15,402 nt of DNA. Source: Acholeplasmataceae bacterium (GTDB lineage Bacteria > Bacillota_I > Bacilli_A > Izemoplasmatales > Hujiaoplasmataceae). Made by a program: the position numbers and the translations under genes. The DNA lies in the NCBI GenBank assembly GCA_012515085.1, contig JAAYZB010000063.1:1-15402 (forward strand). The letters are read 5' to 3'. Each line of letters starts with the position of its first letter. The first letter of the stretch is position 1. Below are positions 14,163-15,402 of this stretch, in pieces. Under the pieces are notes generated by a model. It worked only from the letters and a program-made list of their open reading frames with translations. It was not told where the DNA came from and did not search any database.

Positions 14163-15402
14163 ATGAAAAAAAGCTTTTTAAAGTTATTTCTTTTTACATC
14201 ACTTGTTTTTGCCTTTGCTGTATCCGTCTCGACTCTGAGAGTCCAAGCATCGGATACGGAAGTAACCGGCGTTTTGTCCACCAACATCGCCGGTGGTTGG
14301 GGAGAAGGAATCGCTGTAGAGTTCACTCCCGGACTCGCTCTTGGCACCTATTGGGAAGCGATTGACACCTCCAAATTGGTGCTCAAGAATGCCAAGGGAG
14401 TAGTGGTCCCCATCACTCTTGCGGAAACCGTCGGTGATCAAATTGCGATCAACCGGGGCCAAGGTTATAATTACTATGGCTATACCTTGACATTCCAATC
14501 CGGGTTCCAAGTCATCCGTACATCGGATTCGCATGCATTTCCTCCGATAGTCGTCACCGAGAAAACGTATGTTTTTCGCGGTAACGTTACAACCGGTGGC
14601 TATTGGGATCTCTATACTCCGGCAACGGACATCACCGTTGATGACAACACCCTGGAACTTACCGTTGGTGGAGCGACGCATCAAGTAGTGTCGACTCTGA
14701 CTCCTGAAACGGCGAATCCAATAGTCCTATTTGAAAGCGCCGATGCGGGGATCGCTTCGGTCTCTTCAAGCGGTCTTGTGACCGCGGTAGCCGAAGGATC
14801 GACGACGATCACCATCTATGCGGGCAGTGTCACTGAAGTGATCAATGTAAGTGTTTCTCCGGCAGCCGCCGAGCAAACCGGCATCTTGATTACGACACCG
14901 GAAAAGAAAATTACCACATTCAAAGGGTACGAGTATGATTTGTCAAAACTGACAGCCGTGGTTTCTTATGACGGTGGTGGCACCGGGGCAGCAATTATCA
15001 TCACTCCAGAAAAGATATCGGGAACCTTTGATAAAGACACCATTGGTAATTACACGCTGACTCTTACCGATGGCGCTTTCTCGGATACTTTCACCGTTGA
15101 AGTGGTGGCAGTTCCGGCAATTGCGGCAAGAGGTACAACCGCTGGCAGTGATTTTGGCAACAATTCCGGTTGGGGAAATTTCTATGTCGTCTTTGATTCT
15201 CCTGACATCAGCCAGTATTTGAATATAAAAGAAGAAGCACTTGCCCAAGTCCAAAGCAAAGTCTCGGTCTTTGGCGAATACACACATATTACCTCCATCA
15301 AAAACTTGGGCGGAGGGCGTTACGAGTTCTGGTTTGACAATACCAACTTCAAAGCTGGCGACAAGATCGTCTTAGAAGCCGGTATGGGCCTTTGGCAATA
15401 TG
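14163..15402 (+). CDS. Large secreted protein with bacterial Ig-like domains (partial, runs off the window)
   Basis: The frame is open from 14163 to the window end (413 codons, incomplete). A classic signal peptide with a KKSFLK start and hydrophobic core ends in VQA, with probable cleavage after residue 29; there is no lipobox. Residues about 35-150 and the C-terminal visible part (about 323-413) look like two copies of one beta-rich module, each beginning GWG followed by a V.F strand and a K.GD or Y.L strand. Between them are a BIG_2-like domain (about 157-232; TLELTVGG, SSSGLVTAVAEGSTTITI) and a BIG_3-like domain (about 239-315; KGYEYDLSKLTAVVSYDGG, GTFDKDTIGNYTLTL). It probably binds glycan or cell wall, or scaffolds a catalytic domain beyond the window. 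It is on the same strand 81 bases after the esterase gene with no terminator between. Function unknown. Confidence 0.8.
   Translation, partial: MKKSFLKLFLFTSLVFAFAVSVSTLRVQASDTEVTGVLSTNIAGGWGEGIAVEFTPGLALGTYWEAIDTSKLVLKNAKGVVVPITLAETVGDQIAINRGQGYNYYGYTLTFQSGFQVIRTSDSHAFPPIVVTEKTYVFRGNVTTGGYWDLYTPATDITVDDNTLELTVGGATHQVVSTLTPETANPIVLFESADAGIASVSSSGLVTAVAEGSTTITIYAGSVTEVINVSVSPAAAEQTGILITTPEKKITTFKGYEYDLSKLTAVVSYDGGGTGAAIIITPEKISGTFDKDTIGNYTLTLTDGAFSDTFTVEVVAVPAIAARGTTAGSDFGNNSGWGNFYVVFDSPDISQYLNIKEEALAQVQSKVSVFGEYTHITSIKNLGGGRYEFWFDNTNFKAGDKIVLEAGMGLWQY

Noticed and set aside
14078..14365. Plus-strand 95-codon frame overlapping the start of the last gene
   Set aside because: It overlaps the secreted-protein gene in another frame, ends soon, and has no domain. 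The long frame from 14163 has a proper signal peptide and Ig-like domains.
14199..15287. Minus-strand frames of 161 and 114 codons in the last kilobase
   Set aside because: They are complementary to the open, domain-bearing frame from 14163 to the window end. Neither has a ribosome binding site or resembles a known family.
1..15402. CRISPR arrays, tRNA or rRNA genes, insertion sequences
   Set aside because: No regularly spaced direct repeats, cloverleaf-like segments, rRNA motifs, transposase-like frames or paired terminal inverted repeats were seen.

Overview
This window looks like a chromosomal segment of a monoderm bacterium of the Bacillota/Mycoplasmatota type. Four observations point that way. 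Five proteins carry Gram-positive-style Sec/lipobox signal peptides (ISC, IAC, LGC, AAC, VAC). Strong AGGAGG-like ribosome binding sites precede most genes. A PyrR-type pyrimidine attenuator and a CcpA-type cre site are present. The genes use the standard genetic code: TGG is tryptophan and TGA is used as a stop. Base composition is moderate rather than very AT-rich. A free-living marine or sediment relative such as Haloplasmatales/Izemoplasmatales is a guess, not something the sequence proves.

Left part (1-2200). A uracil permease gene (pyrP, start at 223) has a complete attenuation leader: an extended -10 promoter, a PyrR-binding hairpin with the CTGTGA hexaloop, and a strong intrinsic terminator that can be disrupted by an alternative pairing. 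Behind it, on the minus strand, is the decayed C-terminal end of a uroporphyrinogen-decarboxylase-like (UroD/MtaA/CmuA superfamily) gene. It still has a terminator, and a perfect 15-base inverted repeat sits where recognisable homology stops.

Middle part (2199-4810). A tandem-domain class II aldolase with one intact and one degenerate metal site is transcribed towards a convergent AraC-family regulator, and a strong hairpin terminator lies between them. The AraC gene is separated from the next operon by about 500 bases of regulatory DNA. This stretch holds a near-perfect cre site, three copies of a 9-base motif, and two possible promoters.

Right part (4811-15402). A tightly spaced operon appears to encode harvest and import of an extracellular, probably acylated, glycan. 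In order it contains an SGNH/GDSL esterase lipoprotein, a solute-binding lipoprotein, two MalF/MalG-type permeases, two paralogous GH99-like glycosidase lipoproteins with C-terminal CBM9-like domains, and an alpha/beta-hydrolase lipoprotein. The window ends inside a large secreted protein with bacterial Ig-like domains. The likely division of labour is that membrane-anchored esterases and glycosidases cut the polymer at the surface, the binding protein and permeases import the oligosaccharides, and a shared MsmX-type ATPase encoded elsewhere powers uptake (none is seen here). The AraC regulator and CcpA are the obvious candidates for control. The substrate cannot be read from the sequence.
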